Positions 8,346-15,028 of a DNA stretch of 27,886 bases are shown here, piece after piece. Positions within the stretch are counted from its first letter, which is position 1, and every line of letters starts with the position of its first letter. Under the pieces are notes generated by a model. That model did not search any database, had not been told where the DNA came from, and saw only the letters and a program-made list of their open reading frames with translations. A program made the translations under genes and the position numbers. The DNA comes from CAG-390 sp964384555 (GTDB lineage Bacteria; Bacillota; Clostridia; Oscillospirales; CAG-272): assembly GCA_964384555.1 (NCBI GenBank), contig CAYLLA010000019.1:1-27886 (forward strand), in the 5' to 3' direction.

Positions 8346-8374
8346 TTGAAAAATCATCGATTTTATGATAAAAT
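8346..8374 (+). promoter_or_regulatory. Sigma-A promoter for the anSME-type gene
   Basis: TTGAAA (8346-8351), 17 nt, TAAAAT (8369-8374). An in-frame ATG at 8365 lies inside this promoter and so cannot be the start; the ATG at 8425 is. Confidence 0.75.
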
Positions 8375-8424
8375 ATATGAGTAAGATCCGATTGGATCTA
8401 CAGCATAAAAGGGGAAGATATCAA

Positions 8425-9576
8425 ATGTATCTGCTTATAAAGCCGGCCTCGGGGGCGTGTGACCTTGGGTGCAGGTATTGTTTTTATTCGGATGAGATGT
8501 CCTGCCGCGATCACGCAGTGCGCGGCATAATGAGCCGCGAGACCGCCGAGCGGATACTCGATCAAGCGATAGAACGCGTGGCGCACCGCTCACCGCAGGA
8601 GCCGCTCTCCATCGGCTTTCAGGGTGGCGAGCCACTGCTGGCCGGGCTTGATTTTTTCAGGCACGTGTGCGAGTATGTTGAGGGTCACCTTCCGCGCGGC
8701 GGGAGAGTTCAGTGGTTTTTGCAGACCAACGGAACGCACATGGATATTGAATCCGCCAAGTTTTTTGCCGAGCACGGCTTTTTGGTGGGGCTGTCGATAG
8801 ACGGACCAAAGGAATATCACGACAGGTGCCGCGTCACGCGAGAGGGAAAGTCTGTATTCAACCGAGTCATGCGAGCGGTGGACAACATGCGCCGTGCGGG
8901 CGTTGAATTTAACACGCTTACCGTTGTCACGGCTGCCTCCGCCACGCACGCGCAGGCGCTTTACGGCTTTTTTAAGCGTGCGGGACTGCGCTATCAGCAG
9001 TACATTCCCTGCATTGCTCCGCTTGGCAGTGCAGAGGGCGAAAAATACGAGCTGACAGCTGAGCAGTACGGCGAGTTCCTTTGCAAAATGTTTGATTTTT
9101 GGTATGCCGACGTTCAGCGCGGCGAGGCGAGCTATGTATATAACCGCGATTTTGAAAATTGGGTGGGTATACTTGCCGGCAGACAGCCTGAGGAGTGCGG
9201 CATGTGCGGCACCTGCGCGGAGCAGTATCTTATAGAATCTGATGGTTCGGTCTACCCCTGCGATTTTTATGCGCTTGACGAGTACTATCTCGGCAACCTC
9301 AGGCAGGACAGCTTTGACGATATAGATGCGGCGCGGGAGCGGCTTGGCTTTATCGAGGCCTCGCGGTCGATCCCCGAGCAATGCCGCAATTGTCGCTGGC
9401 TGTCGCTCTGCCGTAACGGGTGCAGGCGCAACCGCCTCGGCGGCGAGCCATCACCGCACGCGGCGTTCGATCACCCGGGCGGCGTTAACAGATTTTGCGC
9501 GGCCTATCGCAGATTTTTTGACTACGCTTACCCGCGCATGCAGACCTTGGCCGATATGATCCGCCGCAGAGGGTGA
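8425..9576 (+). CDS. Anaerobic sulfatase-maturase-type radical SAM/SPASM enzyme
   Basis: The 383-residue protein begins MYLLIKPASGACDLGCRYC, with the radical-SAM cluster ligands C12, C16 and C19 (CxxxCxxC). It then has GFQGGEPLL (SAM contact) and QTNGTHMD. The C-terminal half has the SPASM cysteines: CGMCGTC, VYPCDFYALDEYYLGN, and CRNCRWLSLCRNGCRRNR. This matches anaerobic sulfatase-maturing enzymes, which oxidise an active-site Cys or Ser of a sulfatase to formylglycine. No sulfatase is encoded in this window, so its partner is elsewhere or it matures another peptide. ATG 8425 has GGGGA about 9 nt upstream and lies about 45 nt beyond the predicted transcription start. It is divergent from the U32 gene and ends at the hairpin at 9582-9629. 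It would be oxygen-sensitive and cytosolic. Confidence 0.88.
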   Translation: MYLLIKPASGACDLGCRYCFYSDEMSCRDHAVRGIMSRETAERILDQAIERVAHRSPQEPLSIGFQGGEPLLAGLDFFRHVCEYVEGHLPRGGRVQWFLQTNGTHMDIESAKFFAEHGFLVGLSIDGPKEYHDRCRVTREGKSVFNRVMRAVDNMRRAGVEFNTLTVVTAASATHAQALYGFFKRAGLRYQQYIPCIAPLGSAEGEKYELTAEQYGEFLCKMFDFWYADVQRGEASYVYNRDFENWVGILAGRQPEECGMCGTCAEQYLIESDGSVYPCDFYALDEYYLGNLRQDSFDDIDAARERLGFIEASRSIPEQCRNCRWLSLCRNGCRRNRLGGEPSPHAAFDHPGGVNRFCAAYRRFFDYAYPRMQTLADMIRRRG

Positions 9577-9581
9577 AAATA

Positions 9582-9629
9582 ATAAAAGCATAACGGACAG
9601 ATGCCGCCATCTGTCCGTTATGCTTTTAT
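9582..9629. terminator. Perfect 22-bp bidirectional terminator hairpin
   Basis: Arms 9582-9603 and 9608-9629 are exactly complementary around a CCGC loop, with A-rich and T-rich arm bases (AAAAGCAT / ATGCTTTT) giving a U tract in either direction. It separates the convergent anSME-type and ribbon-helix-helix-like genes. Confidence 0.85.
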
Positions 9630-9656
9630 ACGCGTTTGTTGGGGCTTTTTTAGATC

Positions 9657-9914
9657 TTATTTTTCTTCCGAATTTTCGGTCGGCTTTTCGGTCGGTTTTT
9701 CCGCGGGCGGGTCGAGTTCAAATTGCGAAAGGTCCACGGTGGCAAGCTTATCCGGTGTTATCTTGCCCTTTGTGCGCTCAAAATACTGAATGTTTCCACG
9801 TAGCATAAACAAAAACTGATTGTTGGGTGTTCTGCCCTCGGCGGCGCTTATATACAGCAGCTTGCGGGCAAGCTCCTCGGACATCCTGACCTCGGCTTTA
9901 TATGATTTTTTCAT
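9657..9914 (-). CDS. Small ribbon-helix-helix-like (Arc-type) protein
   Basis: An 85-residue protein. The first 45 or so residues fit a ribbon-helix-helix fold: a short basic beta strand (YKAEVRMSEE), helix one (ELARKLLYISAAEG) and, after a turn, helix two (NNQFLFMLRGNIQYFE). The tail is acidic and Pro/Lys-rich, with TEKPTEKPTE near the end, and is probably disordered. ATG 9914 is chosen because AGGAGAG lies 9-10 nt upstream; the 23 extra upstream codons carry no RBS. A TATAAC just before the SD could be a -10 box for its own transcript. It lies 65 bp downstream of the solute-binding-like lipoprotein and is the last gene of the alr cluster. No toxin-like partner is adjacent. The fold call is by pattern only; DNA binding is inferred. 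Confidence 0.55.
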   Translation of the reverse strand: MKKSYKAEVRMSEELARKLLYISAAEGRTPNNQFLFMLRGNIQYFERTKGKITPDKLATVDLSQFELDPPAEKPTEKPTENSEEK

Positions 9915-9979
9915 TTTGATATTCTCTCCTGTTATAATTGAGTGTATATGACTTGGTTTTATCGGTATTTTCGGCGGGG

Positions 9980-11395
9980 TCACTCAAGCCGTGCCTTGAA
10001 TATTTGGATGGCTGTTTTGGCGGCTTCCGCTTTTTTGGCGTATGATGGGTCGGATATAACGTCCCCAAGCGTCCGTCCGTCCGTTATGCCGTCACTTACC
10101 GTCCCTGCCAGGTCGCCCCAGCCGTAGATATATGCTGCATCAAAGGCGCGGCTATCAAATATAAGCCTTGCAAGACTTACGGCGGTATCGGATGTGTTCT
10201 TTGATACCGTTTCAAAATACGCGTTTGCGCGGCTGTAGGATGCGCCGAATATTGCGGTACTGATATCTGCCGTCCGACGGCCGTAGGGTATGCCGCGCGG
10301 CACTGCCCAGCCAAGCGTGCCGGAAGTGTCTGCAAGACAGCGATAATCCGCCGTTTCATTCAGCTTTGGGAGCGGGAGCGAGCATTCACCCGCGGTATCG
10401 CCGCGAAATCTTGTTATCTCAAATACCGCCGCACCGTCTGTCTCCGATGCCTCGTATATGTCGGATACCTGACCGTAAACATACGCAAATGCCGGCTCAC
10501 GTGCGGCATCCGCTCCGATATCCGAGCCAAGATCAAACACACTGCCGCCAAGCGCGGTAAACAGCGCATCTATCGCGCCCTCGGTATCGTCGCCGCCTAT
10601 CGTCAGCACCGTATCGCAGGAGGTTGAGGAAACTATAAGCTCGCTGTCCAATATCACGCGCAAAAGTCGCTCAAGTGTCAGCTCGCCCTCAAGTGTCGCC
10701 TCGCGTATATCCGCGCCGAATATGGCGTATATCTCGTTTGAAAGCGCCGCGGTAAGATTGCACCGCAGTGTGTAGATCGCGGAGAGCGAGGAGGGGGAGA
10801 CATCCCCAAAGGCGATATAGTACTTTCCGTTCACCGCCAAGCTCTCGGCGGCTACGCGCGACAGACCCGTGGCGGAGGGGGAGAGGCCTATCCCCGCCAG
10901 ATCCTCAAGATACCCGCCGCGCCAAAGCACCGAAAGGTCGGAAAGCGGCAGGCTCATGGCATCGCATATCGCATCTCCGCTCTGCTCGGCGCGTTCTGCG
11001 GCGGAGACGGGATCGACCGCGGAGCTTACCTTTATCTCCGCCCCTACCAAACGTCGGACGGCGATCGCGCGGTCATCGCCATCGGCGGCGGCAAGAGTAT
11101 CACGCGTTCCGGTTTTTTCGAGAACAGTAAATGTGTAGCCCTCATATGTGCCGAGGGCGGTATCTTCGGAGGGGGTGAATATTATCTTTGGCGGCGGCTC
11201 TTCTGTCCCCGGGGGACTGTCTGTCTGCGCCGGCTCGTTTTGCGTGGTCAGCGTGTGGCGCGAGTCATCGCCGCCCGGCGTTACACTGCCGCACCCGGTA
11301 AGCAATGCCGCAAGCACGGCGGCTATCAGCAGTGCGGCGGCAGTTATCAACGCCGACGGCGGTGCTATTCTGTTTTTGATCTTTGACCTGCTCAT
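9980..11395 (-). CDS. Lipoprotein resembling an extracellular solute-binding protein
   Basis: The 471-residue product has a basic N-terminus, a hydrophobic signal segment and a lipobox, LLTGC, with the lipidated Cys near residue 35. A Thr/Pro/Glu linker and an alpha/beta body follow. The body has the feel of type-1 extracellular sugar-binding proteins: a YEGYTFTVLEK strand near the start, then VNGKYYIAFGD, LRCNLTAALSN and WAVPRGIPYG. No permease or ATPase gene is nearby, so it is an orphan and may not be a transporter component. The start is supported by AAAGGAAGA about 6 nt before the ATG. It lies 54 bp after alr on the same strand with no terminator between, so it is probably co-transcribed. 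The sequence is rich in Ala, Asp and Ser and poor in Lys. Lipoprotein status is firm; the ligand is unknown. Confidence 0.65.
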   Translation of the reverse strand: MSRSKIKNRIAPPSALITAAALLIAAVLAALLTGCGSVTPGGDDSRHTLTTQNEPAQTDSPPGTEEPPPKIIFTPSEDTALGTYEGYTFTVLEKTGTRDTLAAADGDDRAIAVRRLVGAEIKVSSAVDPVSAAERAEQSGDAICDAMSLPLSDLSVLWRGGYLEDLAGIGLSPSATGLSRVAAESLAVNGKYYIAFGDVSPSSLSAIYTLRCNLTAALSNEIYAIFGADIREATLEGELTLERLLRVILDSELIVSSTSCDTVLTIGGDDTEGAIDALFTALGGSVFDLGSDIGADAAREPAFAYVYGQVSDIYEASETDGAAVFEITRFRGDTAGECSLPLPKLNETADYRCLADTSGTLGWAVPRGIPYGRRTADISTAIFGASYSRANAYFETVSKNTSDTAVSLARLIFDSRAFDAAYIYGWGDLAGTVSDGITDGRTLGDVISDPSYAKKAEAAKTAIQIFKARLE

Positions 11396-11449
11396 CGGTG
11401 TCTTCCTTTTTTTCTTATATGTTATGTGGATCGGTGTGATAGAACGATT

Positions 11450-12658
11450 TTATCCCTCGTATATCACGCGGGGAACGCGTGCCGATATCAGGCACAGGCA
11501 CTCGTAGCTTATCGTTCCCGCAAGCGCGGCCAGCGCCTCAAGCTGACCCGGCGCACCTATAAGAACCACTGTGTCTCCCGCACGCGCGGGAGTTGCGCCA
11601 AGATCCAGCATGCATTGATCCATGCATATGCGCCCCACAACACGGCCGTGACCAAGCGGCGGGTCACCGGGGGCGCTGTCTTTGCCGTAAATTACAACAT
11701 CCGCACCGGAATACGCGCGAATAAAGCCGTCGGCGTAGCCAATGGGGATGGTAGCGATCCTGAGATCCCTGTCGGCAACAAAGGTTCCGCCGTAGCTCAG
11801 TGCCTCACCTGCGCGAAGCGTGTGGATCTGCGATATCTGCGCGCAAAGCCGCATTACAGGGCGCAGTGGGAGGTCAAATATCTCGGATGGCTCGGCTCCG
11901 TACAGCAACACGCCAAGCCTGCAAAGATCCATGTGATATTCGGGAAAGCGCAGTGTGGCGGCACTGTTGCAGATGTGCGCCAGCGGTAGCGCCGCCGAAA
12001 GCTCGCGCGCACGGTTTAGAAGCGCGATGTATCTTTCCGCCTGCTGACGTGTCCGTGCCTCGCCGCCCGCCTCATCGGCGCGGGCAAAGTGCGTAAACGC
12101 GCCCTCTGCCTTGATCCCGGGCAGTGCTGCCGCCGCGGCGACCTCTACAGCCGAGCGATCTATCTCCTCGTCGCTGTGCGCGGGAAAGCCCAGGCGGTTC
12201 ATGCCTGTGTCAAATTTCATATGCACGCGCAGGGAGCGCCCGCTATCCCCAAGCGCTGCCGAAAGCTCGCGCGCGTAATCAAGCGAAAAAACGGTCTGTG
12301 TTATCGAACAGCGGGAAAGCGTTACCGCCTCATCTGCGGGAGTGTAGCCGAGGATAAGTATATCGGCATCCGAATTGTGTGAACGGCAGACCTGCCGCAC
12401 GGCAAGCGCTTCCTCAATGCTCGATACCGCAAAAAAGTCACAGCCCTCGGATATCAGTGCATCCACGCAGGCATCTATGCCGTGACCGTAGGCATCCGCC
12501 TTAACAACGCACATCGGGCGGCAAGCGGGGGAATGATCCTTAATTATTTTGGCCAGCGTGCGGTAGTTTTGCCGCAACGCGCCAAGGTCTATCTCCGCCC
12601 AGATCTTGTGGGTAGTAAGATCCGGCAGGGAAGAATAAAGCTTATATGAGTGAGTCAC
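11450..12658 (-). CDS. alr: Alanine racemase
   Basis: The 402-residue PLP enzyme interconverts L- and D-alanine, supplying D-Ala for peptidoglycan. The PLP lysine is in VVKADAYGHG (K53). The second catalytic residue is Y289 in LSYGGTF, followed by ATIPIGYADGF and GRICMDQCMLDLG, all in the usual fold-type III order. The start is GTG at 12658, with AAAGGA 7 nt upstream. It is the first gene of a minus-strand cluster: alr, lipoprotein, RHH-like protein. In Bacillus alr is followed by the ndoAI/ndoA toxin-antitoxin pair; here only an RHH-like gene occurs, and it is separated by the lipoprotein. The leader and promoter lie in the AT-rich region 12660-12830, where I could not pick one clear -10/-35 pair on this strand. 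Confidence 0.95.
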   Translation of the reverse strand: MTHSYKLYSSLPDLTTHKIWAEIDLGALRQNYRTLAKIIKDHSPACRPMCVVKADAYGHGIDACVDALISEGCDFFAVSSIEEALAVRQVCRSHNSDADILILGYTPADEAVTLSRCSITQTVFSLDYARELSAALGDSGRSLRVHMKFDTGMNRLGFPAHSDEEIDRSAVEVAAAAALPGIKAEGAFTHFARADEAGGEARTRQQAERYIALLNRARELSAALPLAHICNSAATLRFPEYHMDLCRLGVLLYGAEPSEIFDLPLRPVMRLCAQISQIHTLRAGEALSYGGTFVADRDLRIATIPIGYADGFIRAYSGADVVIYGKDSAPGDPPLGHGRVVGRICMDQCMLDLGATPARAGDTVVLIGAPGQLEALAALAGTISYECLCLISARVPRVIYEG

Positions 12659-13009
12659 CGTATCATCCTTTCGATATTTGGTGTGCTTTTTAAATTGGGA
12701 TAATTACATAAATTCAAATAAATACAAATGCATACATTTATACACTAAATAAAATCCGGGTGCATTGTATATAATGGAAATATATAGAATAAAACTTGCA
12801 ATGATCTTAAATTGAGAGTATAATATGCGGCGGTTTGTTGATCCGACAGGAATCGCACCAAACAAGCTCTCCGATAAATATTATATCATATTTTCAGCCG
12901 CTTTGCAATATTATCTATCAGATGTGTGCATCCGAATGTAAAAAAGATGCTCGCATGCAAAAGATCCTGTGCAGGAATAGGTAGATATGCGGATGGGGCG
13001 GTGGTGCTT
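12659..13009. other. AT-rich divergent intergenic region
   Basis: The 350 bp between alr (-) and the lipoprotein (+) is strongly AT-rich at 12690-12830 and becomes mixed in composition towards 13009. It contains the plus-strand promoter at 12796-12824 and no clear minus-strand promoter. Open frame from GTG 12926 to 13009 lacks a ribosome site and a coding signature, so I treat it as leader. Confidence 0.5.
12796..12824 (+). promoter_or_regulatory. Probable sigma-A promoter for the lipoprotein/SleB-like operon
   Basis: TTGCAA (12796-12801), 17 nt, perfect TATAAT (12819-12824). It would give an unusually long leader of about 180 nt before the ATG at 13010. Confidence 0.6.
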
Positions 13010-13540
13010 ATGAAAATGCGGGTGGCGGTGCGGATCTTTGTTGTTATCATGATCATCATATGCATCTCCGGGTGCAAAGGCGCGGACGGCACTGTGGCGG
13101 ATCCGCTTGCATACCGCGGTGCGGGGTTTTCCGCCGAGGTACACGGTAAACTAAACGGAGTTGAGTTTTCGGCCCTCATATCCGCCGATGCGGGAGAGGG
13201 AGATGCGCGCCGTATGCGCGTTGAGTACACATCCCCGCAAAGTGTATCGGGAGTATATATCGAGCAGTCGGGAGGGGCAGTTACTGTCGGGTGCGGCGAG
13301 TTGTCTCTGCCGGGAGATGATATGGCGGCAATGCTCGTGCCGTGCCGCATGCTCCTGCCGGGGGATGATGTTTGCATCCTGTCGGTGACAGCCGAAAAGC
13401 AGGACGGCGTGGATGTGACCGTGATCGCGCTCTCGGATGGCGGCAGGATAGTGCTGGATTCGGCGTGCGAATTCCCCAAATGCGTTTTTCGTGAAAAAGA
13501 CGAGCTTTATATTGATTTGTTCGAGCCGCTTCGCGGCTGA
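13010..13540 (+). CDS. Small uncharacterised lipoprotein
   Basis: The 176-residue product starts MKMRVAVRIF, continues with a hydrophobic VVIMIII stretch and ends its signal at ISGCKG, a lipobox with the lipidated Cys near residue 18. The rest is beta-rich with alternating polar and hydrophobic residues, and contains a VEYTSPQSVSGVYI strand pair and two Cys-containing stretches (VGCGELSLPGDD, LVPCRMLLPGDD) that share an LPGDD ending. The layout loosely resembles LolA/LppX-type shells, but I do not recognise a family. I placed the start at ATG 13010 because a signal peptide begins there; GTG codons at 13001 and 13004 or ATG 13016 are alternatives, and the RBS (GGTGG) is weak. The SleB-like hydrolase starts 47 bp downstream with no terminator between, so this is likely a two-gene operon with a cell-envelope role. 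Confidence 0.65.
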   Translation: MKMRVAVRIFVVIMIIICISGCKGADGTVADPLAYRGAGFSAEVHGKLNGVEFSALISADAGEGDARRMRVEYTSPQSVSGVYIEQSGGAVTVGCGELSLPGDDMAAMLVPCRMLLPGDDVCILSVTAEKQDGVDVTVIALSDGGRIVLDSACEFPKCVFREKDELYIDLFEPLRG

Positions 13541-13586
13541 TATAAAATATAATAGATCAAGATCAAGAAAGGCAAGGTAAGCTTAA

Positions 13587-14690
13587 TTGAAAAGGACACT
13601 TGCGGCGGCCGTGATATCGGCTGTGCTGTCGATAATAATAACGGCAGTCGGCGTATCATCGGCATCAATAGGAAACGACCTGCCCGCCGACGGCGGCGCG
13701 GCGGAGGTGGTGACGGAGGATAGCGGAGAGGATCGACAATGTCCCCCCGCTGATCCCGCGCTGACAACAAATGGGGATAGTGCGCCGCTTGGCGACACGG
13801 CGAAGGATACCGAGACCGCACCCGAGACCGAAATATCCCTGCCAGAGACATCCGCAGATGGCGTGTCGAGTACCGAGACGACAGGTGCTCACGATCCTCA
13901 AAAAGAGGCAATAACGCTCCCCCAATACCCGGACGGTGCAGAATCGCTTTCGCTGACAGTTGGGGATATCGACCTGCCGCAGGGCTTTGCGGCGGTGATC
14001 GGCGGCATCGCGTATGCGCCCGCCGATGAGTTGTGCGGGCTTTTGGCGGATATCGAGGTGAGCGGCAGCTTTGATGATGAAAACACATACAGGATCTGCG
14101 GTGATGGTGTTGATATCACTGCGGTGATCGGCGAGGCGTACATCACATCTTTGGGACGTGTGCTTTGGTGCGGTCGCGGCGGCGAGGTGGGATGCCTTGA
14201 TGACGGTGTGGTGATACTGCCCATCGAGCCGATATGTCGCGCATTGGGGCTTGAATTTGAGATGGAGGACGGTCATGCCATGATAGACGGTGAGGTCGCT
14301 GTCAAGTCTGCCGATGACGTGTATGACTCTGAAAGCCTTTACTGGCTCTCGCGTATCATTTCCGCCGAGTCGCGCGGAGAGCCGTTTGAGGGGCAGATAG
14401 CTGTTGGTTGTGTGGTGCTCAATCGCCTGCGGCAGCTTGATTATCTAGATAGCGTATATGAGGTCATATTTGACCGCAGGTACGGCATTCAGTTTTCCCC
14501 CGCGTACAGCGGCAGTGTTTATAACGAGCCTACCGAGTCCTCGGTGCGTGCCGCCAAGGTCTGCCTTGAGGGGTATTCGATATCCGACAGTATAATATAT
14601 TTTATCAACAGTGCGGATATCCTGCCCGAGTGGATGAGCGTTGGGTGCAGGCTTATAGTGACCATCGGCCACCACGATTTTTACGCCTGA
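13587..14690 (+). CDS. SleB-type cell-wall hydrolase (spore cortex-lytic family)
   Basis: The 367-residue exported protein has an N-terminal signal/anchor helix (about 5-27), a long acidic Thr/Glu/Asp/Pro linker (about 30-115), a copper-amine-oxidase-N-type beta domain (about 118-235) and a C-terminal Hydrolase_2 (SleB) domain (about 250-367). The catalytic region reads RIISAESRGEPFEGQIAVG, with the presumed lytic-transglycosylase Glu at E261. SleB proteins cleave muramic-delta-lactam cortex during germination; related enzymes act on vegetative wall. The domain order differs from SleB of Bacillus, which has an N-terminal peptidoglycan-binding domain, so this is the clostridial SleB-like type and need not be cortex-specific. 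TTG at 13587 is the start, with AAGG about 9-10 nt upstream. It follows the lipoprotein gene closely. Confidence 0.85.
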   Translation: MKRTLAAAVISAVLSIIITAVGVSSASIGNDLPADGGAAEVVTEDSGEDRQCPPADPALTTNGDSAPLGDTAKDTETAPETEISLPETSADGVSSTETTGAHDPQKEAITLPQYPDGAESLSLTVGDIDLPQGFAAVIGGIAYAPADELCGLLADIEVSGSFDDENTYRICGDGVDITAVIGEAYITSLGRVLWCGRGGEVGCLDDGVVILPIEPICRALGLEFEMEDGHAMIDGEVAVKSADDVYDSESLYWLSRIISAESRGEPFEGQIAVGCVVLNRLRQLDYLDSVYEVIFDRRYGIQFSPAYSGSVYNEPTESSVRAAKVCLEGYSISDSIIYFINSADILPEWMSVGCRLIVTIGHHDFYA

Positions 14691-15028
14691 TGCCGATAGC
14701 GGTGAGCGATATCATAACTTTACATTAATTTAATACAGTCGATCGTAAAACTTCGTTTTACGATCGAGTACCGCGCGGCGTGGACACGTGCTTATCGCCG
14801 CATGCCAAGATCACGGATCTTGGCAGCTCCACTCAGTGCGCGGGTCCGCTCCGGCTCGCTTCAAAGCTGTTTTTTCGGCGGCAGAGCTGTCGAAAAAACG
14901 AATTTGATCTGTATTTGATGACTTTTACGCTCGACTGCTGCATTAACAAAAAGTATAAAATAATAAGCAGAAATACCGACCGGGTCGCCGCAAGCTTGCG
15001 GCGACCCGGTGTGTTTTTTTGCATTCGG
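14691..15028. other. Structured non-coding intergenic region
   Basis: This 338-bp gap between convergent genes holds four strong inverted repeats: 14739-14751/14755-14767 (13 bp, 3-nt loop), 14803-14812/14816-14825 (10 bp, 3-nt loop), 14869-14877/14891-14899 (9 bp) and the terminator palindrome at 14979-15010. Open frames crossing it lack an RBS and family resemblance. It may be a long 3' UTR, a small RNA or a repeat element; the sequence alone does not decide. Confidence 0.5.
14979..15020 (+). terminator. Strong intrinsic terminator (32-nt palindrome plus T7)
   Basis: Arms 14979-14994 and 14995-15010 are perfectly complementary (ACCGGGTCGCCGCAAG and its complement); TGTG is then followed by seven T at 15014-15020. 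It ends plus-strand transcription from the SleB-like operon or the intergenic region. On the minus strand, past the purA stop, the U tract is weaker. Confidence 0.8.

Noticed and set aside
8238..8357. N-terminal extension of the U32 protein
   Set aside because: The -10 and -35 boxes of its promoter lie inside this stretch, so it is untranscribed or leader.
8590..9381. 263-residue minus-strand frame inside the anSME gene
   Set aside because: The plus-strand radical-SAM and SPASM cysteines make the sense gene certain; the antisense frame has no features.
12660..12830. T-box or riboswitch leader of alr
   Set aside because: I looked for the T-box GGTACC/ACCGCG-type core and for aptamer-like conserved words in this AT-rich stretch and found none.
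12926..13009. N-terminal extension of the small lipoprotein from GTG 12926
   Set aside because: It has no ribosome site, and a lipoprotein signal peptide begins cleanly at ATG 13010.
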